Below are positions 1 to 12,021 of a stretch of 64,000 nt of DNA, in pieces. Source of the DNA: Cyanodermella asteris (lineage: Eukaryota > Ascomycota > Lecanoromycetes > Ostropales > Stictidaceae); contig UYJD01000001.1 in assembly GCA_900618795.1 (NCBI GenBank), positions 3,009,654 through 3,073,653 of the forward strand. The letters are read 5' to 3'. Numbering within the stretch: position 1 is the stretch's first letter; every line of letters begins with the position of its first letter. The position numbers and the translations under genes are program-made. Below the pieces are notes generated by a model, which saw only the letters and a list, made by a program, of their open reading frames with translations, was not told where the DNA came from and ran no database searches.

Positions 1-1291
1 GGACGACCCGGAGCTGATCCCAGCCCGAATGCCAGGGGCATTCAATCTGATCACCAAGCCTGACTTCACCTTTCAAGAGGCAGCAGAAGGTAAGCAACGG
101 TGCCGAGCTGAAGAAAGTCCGAGAGGCTGATGAAGTACAGAGGAAATGGTCATCGGTTTCGGTTTGCCCTGGCAGGGGGGCAAACTATCGCGGATGTTCG
201 GAAATCATCTCCTTTTCACTCCTCGCCCTTCCGTGAGGTATGAAATAAGGCCTCGGCCAATCTTTGGCATTGCCATTGGTGACCTGGATGTACGAGACCA
301 TTTCGATGCTGCCGTGTATGATGTATGTACGATAGACTTTCAGGCTCTGCAGCGTGATGAGGTGCACCTGATTCACGACGACAGAAATCGCCTTAGCATC
401 GCGAAGCTTTAGGCAATCTCCGAGGTCCCTCCAGTCAAGTCCTAGCTTGCCCTGCCGAATTAACTATTTTCCATTTGCATCCCGGCGTAGGACGATCACG
501 TGACCTGCTCGGATCGGATTCACATTACCACCGTTCTGGATTACCACCGTTCTGGACGTTCCTATGCATCTTTTGAATATGGAAGCGTACCTCGATGACA
601 CCGTACGCCTTTGAATGCCCCCATTAAATCGCTGTGTGGTGAGGCACAGCCGAAACAACTTCAACCACTCTCCTTCGACGTTGCAAGAACTTCCCTTCGT
701 TGGCGATTGTTGGAGCATTACGACTGCATATTCTTCGCCCGTATTGCAAATCAAACCGGGGATATGTGCTCTTGTCTGGATCCCTTCCTCGCATCCGTGA
801 TCGCACTTGCTCCACATGGTACATCTATGTCTATCTTGTCGCATGTGCGCCTCACACAAGGGCAGGTTTTCCGGAGACGTTTTGCTCATATGTCTACCTA
901 TACAACTGATTTTTCTCTCATGCTCATGGTCATATATCTTCTGTACAGACCTGTTTTGTTTCCATGTCGTTTCCAATCTTCTCGTAGCTGGGGCAAAAGG
1001 TTGTAGTAAAGGCCTCAGTAATGAAAGTTCAAGAACATCCGCCATGTCAACAACACAAACCATCCTCCTCGATCTACTCACTGAGTCCGGAGCCGAAACC
1101 TAATCTTCGACATCTCCATATTCGTTTTCCCGATAAACTCAGAATGAAGCCTCTAGCATACCAGAGCTGTTGCCCCGCTAATCCTTCACCAACATCTCAT
1201 CACAAGCAGCCCAAAACCTCTCCTCCCGCCGCAAAGCAACCCTCGTCATCCTTGGATCCAAGCTCCGGCCGTGGGCTGACAGACTCCATAC
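1..1291. other. No supportable gene
   Basis: Open frames here are short, overlap on both strands and resemble nothing I know. The first 90 bases could be the tail of an exon entering from the left, ending before a GTAAGC at about 91, but there is too little sequence to judge. From about 1150 the sequence approaches the efflux-pump relic, but I could not place its N-terminal half here. Confidence 0.5.
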
Positions 1292-2024
1292 GAGATCGGC
1301 ATCCTATTCACCAGCTTCGTGGTCTCGACCGGATTTGCATTCTAGGAAGCATTCGGAGCCGGATCGTGCCTCATCGTGCCGCTGTCCATCTGGCGTGCAC
1401 CCTTATTCCTTCCCTTTATGGCCATGTTGATCATGTGTTGCATGAGCTGCGGCATCACCTTCTGGTACATGGCCGCGTTTCAGCAACTGATCTGGGGATG
1501 CAGCGTCTTACCCTTCTCACTCGGTTGGCTGCCATTCCTGTTCTTTGGAGTGTTCGCGGGGTGGCTGGCCTGGAGATTGATTCTAATCATACCGGCGCAA
1601 TACATCGTTGCGCCCGGTGCTCTCGCCGTCAGGATCACGAAAATCCCGTCGTCACGATGCCGTTGGACGATAGTTCTTTGGCAAAAAGCTGCTGAACACA
1701 CGTCTTTGCCACAACCATTAATGTCCTGCTGCGCATATCTTGTTTACACTGCGGCATCGATCATCGCAAGTAATGCCTTGCCAGGTCGCAGTAAGGGATC
1801 GCGGCCCGGCTTGGTGGGCGTCTTGATTCTGTATGGAAGTGATGTTGGCCTTGGATTTGCAGGCACGATCGAGGTGCAAATCAACAAGGGCCATGGTGAG
1901 TCTCCAGCCGACGCAGTCAAAAGCTACCAGGACTGCATTATGGTTCGGCTTTGCGGTGGCGATAGCTGCACTCATTCTGAACTCGAATTCTGTGCGCACG
2001 GCGAAAGATGACAGGGAGGCGTAG
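1292..2024 (+). pseudogene. Decayed 3' half of an MFS drug-efflux-type transporter
   Basis: Reading from 1292 gives membrane-segment sequence typical of the C-terminal half of 14-TM fungal efflux pumps (aflatoxin-pump-like major facilitator family): EIGILFTSFVVSTGFAF, then a Trp/Phe-rich helix with FWYMAAFQQL, then GLVGVLILYGSDVGLGFAGT and a last helix TALWFGFAVAIAALIL. The frame is broken by a stop codon at 1343-1345 and by what looks like one extra base near 1928, after which the last helix continues in another frame to about 2024. The N-terminal helices are not visible upstream, so the copy is also truncated at its 5' side. Family assignment rests on recognisable helices rather than on an alignment. 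The few disruptions suggest recent decay, or possibly assembly errors for the two small ones. Confidence 0.65.
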
Positions 2025-2614
2025 GCAAACGAGGCTGACGCACTGGCTATGGTGGACGCCGATCGACAGAGCGACGCATTACACGACCGGTGTTTGGTTG
2101 CGACAGCCGACCGCATGAATAGGGTCAACTGGATCGTGATGCTCCTGGTCGTGGGAGAACTTGACATGCATATCGGCTCAGCACGTAGCAAGGGACTGAC
2201 TAGGGGGTTTGGAACTGCACGAGCGGTCGAAGCTCCTGCGTTAGACTGACGTGCGGTACCACACACACACACGGCCTGGTCCGACGGGGTTGCCTTGCAC
2301 TTCGTGTTCCGAAGCATGCCAGCGGCAGGGGACATGACGGAAGGTACGTGACCAGGAGATACCGGGGCATATGCGAGACCTTGTCAAGGTACAAGGGATG
2401 GTGCGCTACTTCCGAGTGGATATGAAAGTCTGGTCTCGTTTCAAGCTACGGAGGCAGGTCTCGGTAAGGATACTTGCATCCGAGTTCTCGTATACTCTAC
2501 AACTGTGTGCTCGCTTGATGCAACAAAGCCCCCAAAGATAAAATACAAATATTCATGCCAGATACAAACTAACTGGATCTCAGGCTACCGACTCAAATCA
2601 TGCGGCCGGTCCAC
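2025..2614. other. Spacer with no gene seen
   Basis: This stretch lies between the transporter relic and the 3' end of the receptor gene. It has a short CA run near 2263 and nothing that looks coding. Confidence 0.5.
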
Positions 2615-4010
2615 TTAAAGAGCCGGCCCAGCCACCCTCTCCGCCCTCCGAATACTGTTACTCCCCTCGCTCGTATCATCAACCGGCTCGTGCTGCACAT
2701 GAATGTCCGTAGTCTTCCAAATCTGCCCTCCCGCCAACTCGTTATGCCCACCCGGTGCCGCCGTAATATCCGTGACCACCGCTCTCAGTGGGTGTCTGAT
2801 ATCGCCATGACTCCTCGTATCTTCAAGTTCGAGATACTCCGAGTTCAGAAAATGCTTGTCGCTGTGACTCTGCTCGTGCAGCAGCGTGCGCCGCCGTTGT
2901 TGCTTATGAAACTGGTAGCTTCGTTCGCCGGAGCGAGAGATGGTCGCCGGGTTCTCTCCTTTGAGCCAGCGGTACAGGCGCGGCATGCAGGGGAGGCAGG
3001 TGCAGATTATGCCGGAGGTAATTTCGGCTTCGGCGAAGAAGAGGAGGCGGGGCTGGTAGTATGTTAGGTCGGTGCTGGCGGAGGTGCGGATGCGGACGAC
3101 GACGCCGATGATGCTGAAGACCGGGGCGCTATAATTATGTCAGCCAAATTGCACACTGGAGCCCTAGAGGCAGCAGCTTACATGATCCCGACGGTGAAGA
3201 TGCCAATGATACCGAATCTCTTCTCCCGACTCAGCTTCAACTTCCAGATGAACAGCAGCGGCAGTATCAGGATCGTGACGTCTGACAGCGTATTCCACAC
3301 GCCACTAGCGTCCAAGATACCGACCAGCGAGGCACAGTGCGCCGTCGTAATGCTCTTATCCCAAATAGCATCCCGCGGCCAACACTGGAAGATCTTGGCA
3401 AACATCAAGCCCCAATAGAAGCCCGTGTTTGCACCCATGACGACTACAATCGCCCACCAATTCTTGCTGTACTTGAGCGGCGCAAAGATGCCCAGATACA
3501 GGTAGAGCAGCGAGACCTTGGTGGTCAGGATGCTCATGGAGTAGACGATCTGGGCGATGTTGTTGTAGTAGAGGAGTTGCATGGCACCTTCTTTTGTGAT
3601 GTTCCATTCGTGAATTCCGCCGCCGTGGTCCATGACATAGGCGACGACGGAGCTGTAGCCCATGAAGAAGGCCCACGAGGCTATACACAACCAGTCTTCG
3701 ACGTTCCATTTTTTGAGGATGCCGAGACGGACAGCGGAGCGGGTGGCCATGAGGACACTTGGGATGATCAGACAGACGCATTGAGTGACTCTGTTGAGTA
3801 AACGTCAGCTTCAGGTATCCCATGTATGCTTACTTCATCATGGATGGTGCAGCTTTCGGACATGTTCGTACAACCATAACGTAAGTCAAATTGTCTCGGA
3901 AGCTGCACTTACATATTCCAATTATAGAGATTGTCTGGGGTGTTGAAGTCTGAGGTCTGCCCTGGAGGCGGCGTCATGGCCGGTTTGGCACTGCTTGTGA
4001 TTGTGGCCAT
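2615..4010 (-). CDS. Fungal rhodopsin-domain (PTH11-like) seven-TM membrane protein
   Basis: Three exons (4010-3913, 3790-3182, 3128-2615) join in frame to 406 residues. The N-terminus MATITSSAKPAMTPPPGQTS followed by an Asn-rich stretch is typical of this family. The body carries hydrophobic segments with motifs such as WNVEDWLCIASW, the Tyr-rich LLYYNNIAQIVYS, TKVSLLYLYLGIF and NTLSDVTILILPLLFIWKL, and an aromatic last membrane segment before a basic, charged tail of about 120 residues. Proteins of this family (Pfam fungal rhodopsin domain) sit in the plasma membrane. Some, such as Magnaporthe PTH11, act in surface sensing, but most have unknown ligands. Both introns (122 and 53 bp) have clean GTAAGT/GTAAGC donors and CAG/TAG acceptors. 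The tail has no CFEM or other added domain. The specific role is unknown. Confidence 0.88.
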
Positions 4011-7000
4011 GGTGAGAGTCTTTCTCACTCAGTGGAGAGTCTTGAGACTACACTTCTGGTGGCCTTGCCCGGCGAAGGCTCGCTTATGGCTTTTCAGAGT
4101 CACAAGTTGCCTGAATGAATTTGTCACAGCCAGACAAGAGCGTAGGTCGTGAAAGCTGCAGGCAACCACGACAGTGAGCAAGGACGAAGAGAACAACTTC
4201 TTAATGTAAGTGGGTAGCTTGCTCGTTCGATCCTGAAATGGATAGGAATTCTATCCTGGGGTTGGAGGGAGTCGTCGGTCGAGTGACAGTGGCGCCGACC
4301 TAACATGCAACGGAGGTGTGGGCTGATTGAACTACGGTGAACGCTTCTGAGTTGCTTCCTCCGGCGTAGCCTCAAACGGTTCGCATCCCGGGGGTCCTTC
4401 TTCCCTTATCTTATGTGCCGTGTTGACTTGGCAGTTCAGTTCACGAACGAAAAGAGGTTATGATCCGATTCGAGTCGCATGATAGACCACGCAAATGCAG
4501 TCGGCAAACATGAAGAACCAGCCTCGAGACTGCATGAAGCACACGTGGGCTGACAAAAGTGGCGCTAGAATATGAGGGTGTGGAGGCAGAAAACGAGGAG
4601 ATGGAAAGGCCCGCAAGGGAAGGAACCAGGCCGCTTGCTGGAACGTTGGTTCTGTCAGGTAGATCAGGCTAGGCAATGTGCAGTAGATTGAAAGATCAGG
4701 GGGAGATCTCAGTAGTTTTCAGGCGCATCGCAAAATGAAGATCAGGCTGTGTTGTCGCAGCGAAGCGATGCTCGTTTACACAAGACCTTGTTCATCAAGC
4801 ACCAATAGCACGGTCCAAAGTCGTAGCCGTACGCTAAGATTGGCAGCACAGGGTACCGAACAACGTGAGATGATCGTCCTGCTCAGACCACGTAGGACCG
4901 GGCTTCGACGTCCTAGCTCTGACAGTTGCTGGAAGCCTTCTCGCACTGCCAAAGGTATCGACTTGGGGTACACCCTCTCCAGATAGATTCCGTGGTTGGA
5001 GGTGAAAGTTCATGCATGCCGCTGATCTGTTTCGCAACCCCAGAACGACAATGCTTCCGCCTCTAGAGCACAATCAACGTATCATGTGGCTATGAGCCAT
5101 GTCGAGAAGTCGGCGCCAAGCATACGCGCAGGATTTGGTAGGGTTGAAGAAGTCGGAGCCTGCACAGAAAAAGACGCAGGACGTAGCAAGACAAGCTCTC
5201 AATGGCCGAATCGCAATAAGTCCTAGGTGATTCTCAGCGTAGTACATCCGACCCTTGTCCGGCAAGAATCAACGGTGTGAGAGGACTAGTGACTGTGGCA
5301 GGAAAGCATCGCCTCCTGTCCATTCTACCTCAGGAATCGCTCCAGATTCAACGATTGGCACTTGATGTGCGAGTCTGTGGTGCTTCCATTGCACGGGTAC
5401 TTGAGCTCGACAGGCGGTACGAGCCAGACGTCTCCACCGATGGCAAAAGCCAAAGATGTGAACCGCTGTGAAACGCTGTGTCGGCGCCCGCTTAACGGGA
5501 GTACGAGCTTGGCCATTGCTGTGCCCCATGTTTGACGGTCGGAGGCTTTCATCCGGACGGGATAATGTCAACGCCAGGTCTGCATATCAAGTCTGCCTCC
5601 AACGTTCGAACCATTATTAACGGTGTGGCAGGCAAAAGGGTTTTCTGGTCCGGGGCGCGGGGAATGTGGTTGGAGAAGCCGGGCGTCCATGCTCCTGAAC
5701 CAGGGTGACCTTCAGCTGCGGTGATGGGCTGCATGCCCAGATCTTTCGACGTTCAGCTAGTTGTCAAGTTGTAGGCAGGAGGTCAGGCTCGGACAGCAGA
5801 TGACGAGGCGAATCCGCTTGCACTGTGGCCGTCCATGGATGAGAGCGCCAACCTATAGAATGGCGGAGACGGAAACGGCAGGCTGGCAACCGAGTCAGAT
5901 GTCCTTAGGGCGCGCTGGGGTCTGATCCTTCGAGGACGCGCATTCCCTATCATCGGACGATTTGCTCGCTTAGAGGCAGACAACGAGTTGATTGGGCCAG
6001 GGACATTTTCAACGGAATGTCAGCAACGTGGTCTGCCATTTGCGCTGTTTCATGGCGACTAAGGGTGGTCAGTCAATGCAACGCACGGCAAATAGGCGCA
6101 CGACTGACAGTTGGACAGAGCTATGAGACTGTTGAGCATGGGAACAGTGCGAGGTGGAGAGTGGGAGTGAGGGAGGATTTCGGGGTGGTGGCGTGTCAGG
6201 CCTTGGTTGAAAACACGACTCTTTCTTGTGACCAATAAGCTGAAGGCGGCTGCAAACTCTCGTTTCTTGCTGCAACCCTACTCTTTTCCCCATACCACTC
6301 ACATGGCATCGAGAAAGTTGCACGATCGCCATTACACCGGACCCTCTTGTCGCGGTGAGATACATCTCTCCGCAATGCACGGAACAATCGCTGAGCAGCC
6401 GCCAAACTCTCGTCCATTGCTGTAACTGTTGTTCTTGTGCAAATCGAAAGCCAGCTTGAATCTGTTTGGCCTCAGTGCCCTGACACGACAAACCGTTAGC
6501 TCTGTGCTCAGTCTGTACTACATTGCACACGCGAGTCGTACAAACACACAAGGCATAATGTTATCCCTGCGTCCGGACAAGCGGCGTGGTGAGTTGTCAC
6601 AATCCCATCACCACGTCGACCCCTGTCCATGAGACCCACACCGTCTTGCTTCTTCATTCAACCCCGGATCCTCGCTCGGTATCTGGCACATGTTGACTGA
6701 AATCGCCGGCCGTTATCCTGGATCCACGCGGGCCGCCTGCGGTTCCAGTGCTCACTACTACCTTCATCCCAGCCTGATCGGACATTCTGTCGTAACGTCC
6801 TGGCCGGGCCTTAGGACACGCCGCCACTCCCTCTCTGGTCGACAGCCTTTACCTCATCCCCACCTTGCCTGTTGGGAAATGCATTACGAGTCTGTGTGGT
6901 TGCGGTGGCGGCACACGGCGCCGTGCTGTTCTCATTATCTCACCCGGCCTGAATTGACTAAATGCCCTTGGCTTGAGTCTGAGGACCGAGCAGTTCTCGT

Positions 7001-7536
7001 GCCGACGCCGTCGTCCGCGCCATCAGCTGGTTCGAGAAGCTGTGGACATCTTCCTTTCGATATGAACACTTCCTAGCGTCTCCGCCGCCTCCGCTTGCCA
7101 TCGCTCATGTGGTTGCCACGCGACGCGGCTGCTTAGGGCTAGGATAAATCCGTTGCTGTCGTCGGCTCAAACTCAGCACCTCCTTGCTGCATCGCTTCGC
7201 GCGCGACGAACCCCTTATCAAACCCTTTTCGGCTTACGAAAAGCAGCGTGGTACCATCGACTGCCAGTCCAGACTCGCTGATATCTCTGACAGCGGCAAG
7301 CGAGTGGGTCAGACACTGCGTTTGACCTGCCGCGCTTGTGAATCGCCCTGTCGCATGGCTCAGTACCCTGGCCGATCCATTAACGTCTTGCCCTATTGTT
7401 GGCCTCCCTTGATAAGCCACAGTGCAGAGCTTCGTCCCTTATAGACTGACCCTGCCGTTCAAACCTTCCCGGAAGTCTGCCTCATCGCCTCTCTACACCT
7501 ATCCTTGTCATTAAACGCATCTCGAGTGCGATCAAC
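4011..7536. other. 3.5 kb gene-free spacer
   Basis: No reading frame on either strand looks coding: frames are short, overlap antisense frames, and show no domain or splice-consistent extension. The last part, upstream of 7537, should hold the MFS transporter promoter. I see no clear TATA box, tRNA or repeat. Confidence 0.5.
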
Positions 7537-9095
7537 ATGGCTTCAGCATCGGCTGAAAAAAGTACGTCTACCGTCCAATGCTTATGAGCTTGTGACTGAC
7601 TCACCCCGAAAGTTCCCGCTACGGTCAACGAAATGCCGAGTGAATCCTCATTGAAGAGTCCACTCGATCATGGCGAGACTATCGCTGAGGTTGAGCCTCA
7701 GTGCCCGTCGCATATCACGGAGAAGAAGCTCGTCGCCAAAATCGATCTCCGCTTGATTCCCATCCTCATGCTGGTGTACATTCTCGCCTTTCTCGACCGT
7801 GTCAACATCTCCAACGCTTTGACCCTGGGCATGCAAAAGGAGCTCAAACTCAACGATGTCACAGACCAGCAATCAAACATTGCGCTCGCCATCTTCTTCG
7901 TTCCATACGTCCTGCTCGAGATTCCATCCAACTGGCTACTCAAGAAATTCCGTCCAAATGTCTGGCTGTCAGGATGTATCACACTTTTCGGCATCTTCAT
8001 GCTTGCGCAAGGCTTCGTCAAGAGCTACGGAGCATTGTTGACCACGCGCTTCTTCCTCGGCCTCGCCGAAGCAGGAATCTTCCCAGGCTGTAAGTCGTCC
8101 CGTGAAGCAAGACAAAGAACCAGCCCACTGACCGATTCACAGGCTTCTACCTCATCAGCTTCTACTACAAGCGCAGCGAATCCCAAACACGCTTCACCTG
8201 GTTCTTCAACTCCGCCACCATCGCCAGCGCGTTCGGGTCCTTGATCGCCTCCGGCATCGCAACCATGGACGGTGCCCAGGGGCTCGCCTCCTGGCGCTGG
8301 ATCTTCATCATCGAGGGAACCCTGACAATCTTCTTCGGCATCCTCTCCTACTTCCTGATCGTCGACTTCCCCTCCACCGCCAAGTGGCTCCGCGAAGACG
8401 AGCGCGCCTACATCATGGCGCGCAACAGCATCGACCGCAACGTCGAAGCCGAGCCGATCACCGTGCGCAGCGTCGGCGCCTTCTTCACGCACGGCAAGAA
8501 GATCATGGGCGGCTTCATGTATTTCGGCACGTTGATCCCGCTGTACAGTTTCACGTACTTTGCCCCCACGATCGTCAAGCAGCTGAACCTGAGCACGGTG
8601 CAGACGCAGCTGCACACCGTCCCGCCGTTCGCCGCCGCAATCGTCTTTTCCATCCTGGTCAGCTGGCTGAGCGACAGGGCCGGCACGCGCTACCCCTTCC
8701 TGCTGTTCTGCACGCTGATGGTGGTCGCCGGCGTGGCGATGCTGCAGGGCATACACACGGGCTTCAGTGCCCGGTACGGCGCGCTGTTCCTCGTCATCAT
8801 GGGCGTCTTCAGTGCGGGTCCGCTGATCGTTTGCTGGTGCACGATGAACATGCGCGGCCACTTGGATCGTGCCGTGGGGACTGCGTGGATCATCGGCTTT
8901 GGCAACATTGGCGGGTTGATTGCGACGTTCACGCTGCCGGCCAGGGATGCGCCGTACTATCATAATGGGTACGCCATCTGCCAGGCGGGCGCTTGCTTTG
9001 GGCTTGCGACCGGTACCATCTACTACGTGTTGTGCCAGTTGGAGAACAGGAAGCTCAGGCAGAGGGGCAAGACGAACCACTTGTACCTGCTATAA
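7537..9095 (+). CDS. MFS transporter, anion:cation symporter (Dal5/allantoate permease-like) family
   Basis: Exons 7537-7561, 7613-8089 and 8143-9095 join in frame to 484 residues. The protein has a short hydrophilic N-terminus, then twelve predicted helices. The first helix ends in LAFLDRVNISNA, the form of the (Y/F)LDRxNI motif typical of the ACS family (Dal5 allantoate, Tna1 nicotinate, Vht1 biotin permeases). Also visible are LLEIPSNWLLKK, RFFLGLAEAGIFPG, FYYKRSESQTRFTWFF and ASWRWIFIIEG, all family landmarks. Such proteins import small organic anions or vitamins with protons across the plasma membrane; the substrate cannot be read from sequence. The start is fixed by a tiny 25 bp first exon whose GTACGT donor gives an in-frame join. 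A Zn2Cys6 regulator lies tail to tail 200 bp downstream, which may point to co-regulation but does not prove it. Confidence 0.92.
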
Positions 9096-9297
9096 GCCAT
9101 AGGTCGGTAATCTGGTTGCAGATCGCGGTCAGGTTCGTGCAGCGTTTGAATGGATAGAATTTGACTCGCGCAGTCATGAAATAGAGAGACCCAAAATGTG
9201 ATGCAGGCTTGCTAAATGAGTCGAGCCCTTGTGCTGCCATCCTTTTCTCGTCCAAAACGCCCGACTCCCTTCGTCAATCTTCAAGCAGATTTGCGCA

Positions 9298-12021
9298 TCA
9301 GAAACCCTCTCCCTGACCAGGCATCTGACCAAGCATCGCACCCGACATCTGATCCGGCATCTGGCCCATCATCTGCGGCGGCGGCATCTGACCCGACATC
9401 GACCCCGGCATCTGTATGGGATTAATCATACTCATATCGATCCCCATGGTCGCCGGATTATCCAAATCCGCAAACAACGAATCCCAACTCGTCGGCTCCA
9501 TCTGCTCGAAATTCGTCCCCTGATTCAGCCAATCCTGCCAAACATCGTCAAGCTGAAACGGCTGCGGCGTCGCTTGAGAAGCAGCATCGTTGATGGTGTC
9601 GTCTGGTACGGAAGCTTGATCCTGCAGCTGCCTGATGCTTCTGTCGTGCATCTGCACGTTGTGGTCGTTGGACGCCTCTGCGCCGGATACCTGTGGTCCG
9701 AGGTAGATCTTGTGCTTGCGCAGGACATCGGTCAGGGAAGCGAGGAATTTGGACGCCAGTGAGGATGTCGTTTTGGTGCTTTCGAGCGTCTTGCATGCGT
9801 AGATGACTTCTTGCCGCCGGACGTCTTCTTGGCCCTCCGCGCGCGTGAGACACAGATCCATGACGAGGACAATCGTAGCGACGAAAAGGTGATGCAGTAC
9901 GAACAGGTTCAGTGGGAGCTGCTTCTCGACAATCTCGTCGTTTTCTTCGTCGAGCTGTTGCTTCGCGTGCACGACCGCGCGTGCGGAGCGGATGCACGCC
10001 TCTCGTGAGTATCGATATCGTTCATCTTGGCCGCCGCGGACTAAGAATGGCTGGTGAAGCTTGCAACGACGCATATGCACGGCGATGCCGATGAGGTACT
10101 TTTGTATGATAAAGTAAGGATACTTGGCGGTGATTGGATGACTGCGTCGTCGGCTTTCGTCGTCGAGTCGGAAGAAGACTGGCATGTCGCGTAGGACCTC
10201 TTCGAATTTGGCGTCGATGGCGACTATCTCGCTGTAGTCGATGCTGTCGACGTTGGAGGACCCGATTGGCCAGGCATCTGAGATCATGCGGGCTAGTTCG
10301 GCGCTGCGGATGCGTAGGAGGAAGTAGGACATTTCGGTGGGGACGTCGAGGGGGTGGTCGAGCCAGGGCCCTTGTGTTTCGAGTTCTTCGTCAGTAACGT
10401 TTCGTGGTCGGTTAACAGCCATGTGCCGGGGTTGGACAAAGTAGGTTCCCTCTTGTGGTCCACCACTCACGCCGAGAAGCCTGTAGAGCTGTTAGTCAAG
10501 CGCCAAAACCTAGTGGTGAACATGTTGTTTCTTACCAGTCTGTAGAAGCGATATGCCACCATAGTCGTCTCTTGACTTCGACCACCACGTGACTTTCTTT
10601 TGCATTCTCCTCCCGACCGTCTGGACTGTCAATGCGATGCAGACACAGATCCCTCGCTATTGTCAGTGCCGATGCGTGCAGTGATCTTGCTCGTATCGAG
10701 AAGCCCTCAATGTTGAAGACTAAGAAGCAAAGCACAATACACATCATGACATCCTGCAGAGTACCGGTCCCAATACGGCGAGATATGCCAAGACAATCGA
10801 TTCCCTGCCGTAGCCAAAACTTGCAAATCTCGAAAGCTTCGTGCCGATGTGCAAAGAGACCATCTTTGTCGTCGTGGCAACTGCGGTGGCCAGCAACGCT
10901 AGCAAACGCCCCGTAGAGCAGACCGAGATAGCTTGCTTCGACCGCATCGCTTCCCGTGGGATTCGAGTACACCTCTTCCAGTACGCGACGTGCGTCCTTC
11001 ATGTACAAAACGTGGTGCGCGAAGTCGACGCTAATCTGAAACTCTTCAAGAAGCTGGATGGCTTGGTCTTTGGGCGGCAGCCAGAATAGTCGTCGAGGCT
11101 CCCAGGATGTGGAGTAACCAACAAATCCATCAATGGGAGCTCTGGCTCTTTCGAGGAGTTGGCTGATTGGACATATTCGTATAGTCATGCCGTAGCCTTC
11201 TGTGAAAAGCTACAACTATTAGCACGGAGCCGGGACAGCGAGATTGCGTTCCATCAGAGCTTATCAAATGCACGACCTACGCAAGATTGGCCTTCTCAAC
11301 CGCGTGGGCATGATAGCTGTTGCTGCAACAAGCTTGCCTCGATGATGTTCGATAGCTAGGTCAAGTGCGAAGTTACGTATATATAGAGGGTCCAGGAAAG
11401 TGGGGTCCACTTACAACTGATCTGTCCCGAGTTGCAAGCCCATACAGACGCAAAGAATCCGTCCTCAACGATTCCTCTTGCTCCGACTTGACCGAATCCA
11501 GCCCATACTCCAATGAAGTGGAGTCTGGAGACTGGCCATTACTGGGCGGCGTCGTCTTCGGTTCACTAGACGCTGCCGTCGATCTCTGAGTCAATAGTAG
11601 ACTCTCTATTCTATCTAGACGTGAGATGATTGAGTTGGAATCGATGGACACGCTCGTCAGTCTCGGTGTGGCGGCCGCGACTGCCGGTAACACTGCGTTG
11701 CCGAGGGTGCATGTCACGCCGCGAGCGAGGCAATTGGAACAGGGATGTTCTCGATTACATTTGAGCTTTTTTGTCCGGCAGAGTTGGCAGGAGACGGGAT
11801 CCTTGGGGCTTGTTAGTCAGGAATGTCCTTGTGGAGCTCATGCTGCTAAATAGCGAAATGATATCGCAATTGGAAACAGAATTCAAGATCGACAGCACAG
11901 ATGTGTGATATTGAAATCAACAGCTAACATGATCGCTTCGATGAGCTTCTCAAAAGGGCAAGTAACGCGAAGAGCTTACCTGACGTGGTCGAGCTGCTTT
12001 GGCTGTAGGAGCGACAGGCAT
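9298..12021 (-). CDS. Zn2Cys6 transcription factor with fungal-specific regulatory domain
   Basis: Proposed exons: 12021-11980, 11801-11415, 11355-11301, 11199-10536 and 10480-9298, total 776 residues. The first exon (MPVAPTAKAARPRQ) splices onto DPVSCQLCRTKKLKC, giving the zinc cluster with Cys at 19, 22, 29, 35, 38 and 45 (spacing 2-6-5-2-6). The middle carries the fungal transcription-factor homology domain: GFSIRARSLHASALTIARDL, VEVKRRLWWHIASTDW and GGPQEGTYFVQPRHM are family landmarks. The C-terminus is Met/Gln/Pro-rich. Four of the five exons are well supported. The 55 bp mini-exon at 11301-11355 uses a GTTGAG donor and is inferred, because joining its neighbours directly breaks the frame. 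The protein would act in the nucleus on CGG-type half sites. Its target is unknown; the adjacent transporter is a candidate. Confidence 0.85.

Noticed and set aside
1-90. Possible terminal piece of an exon entering from the left
   Set aside because: Only about 30 codons before a GTAAGC, too short to identify or confirm a frame.
464-1081. 205-codon minus-strand frame and overlapping plus-strand frames
   Set aside because: Several frames overlap on both strands, none has recognisable content or a spliced extension.
4011-7536. Search for transposon, tRNA or 5S rRNA in the long left spacer
   Set aside because: No terminal repeats, transposase-like frames, B-box-like GGTTCGANTCC or 5S-like sequence seen by eye.
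8025-9080. 351-codon minus-strand frame opposite the MFS transporter
   Set aside because: It is an antisense shadow of a clear transporter exon, composed mostly of Asp/Arg/Ala/Glu without domain or start context.
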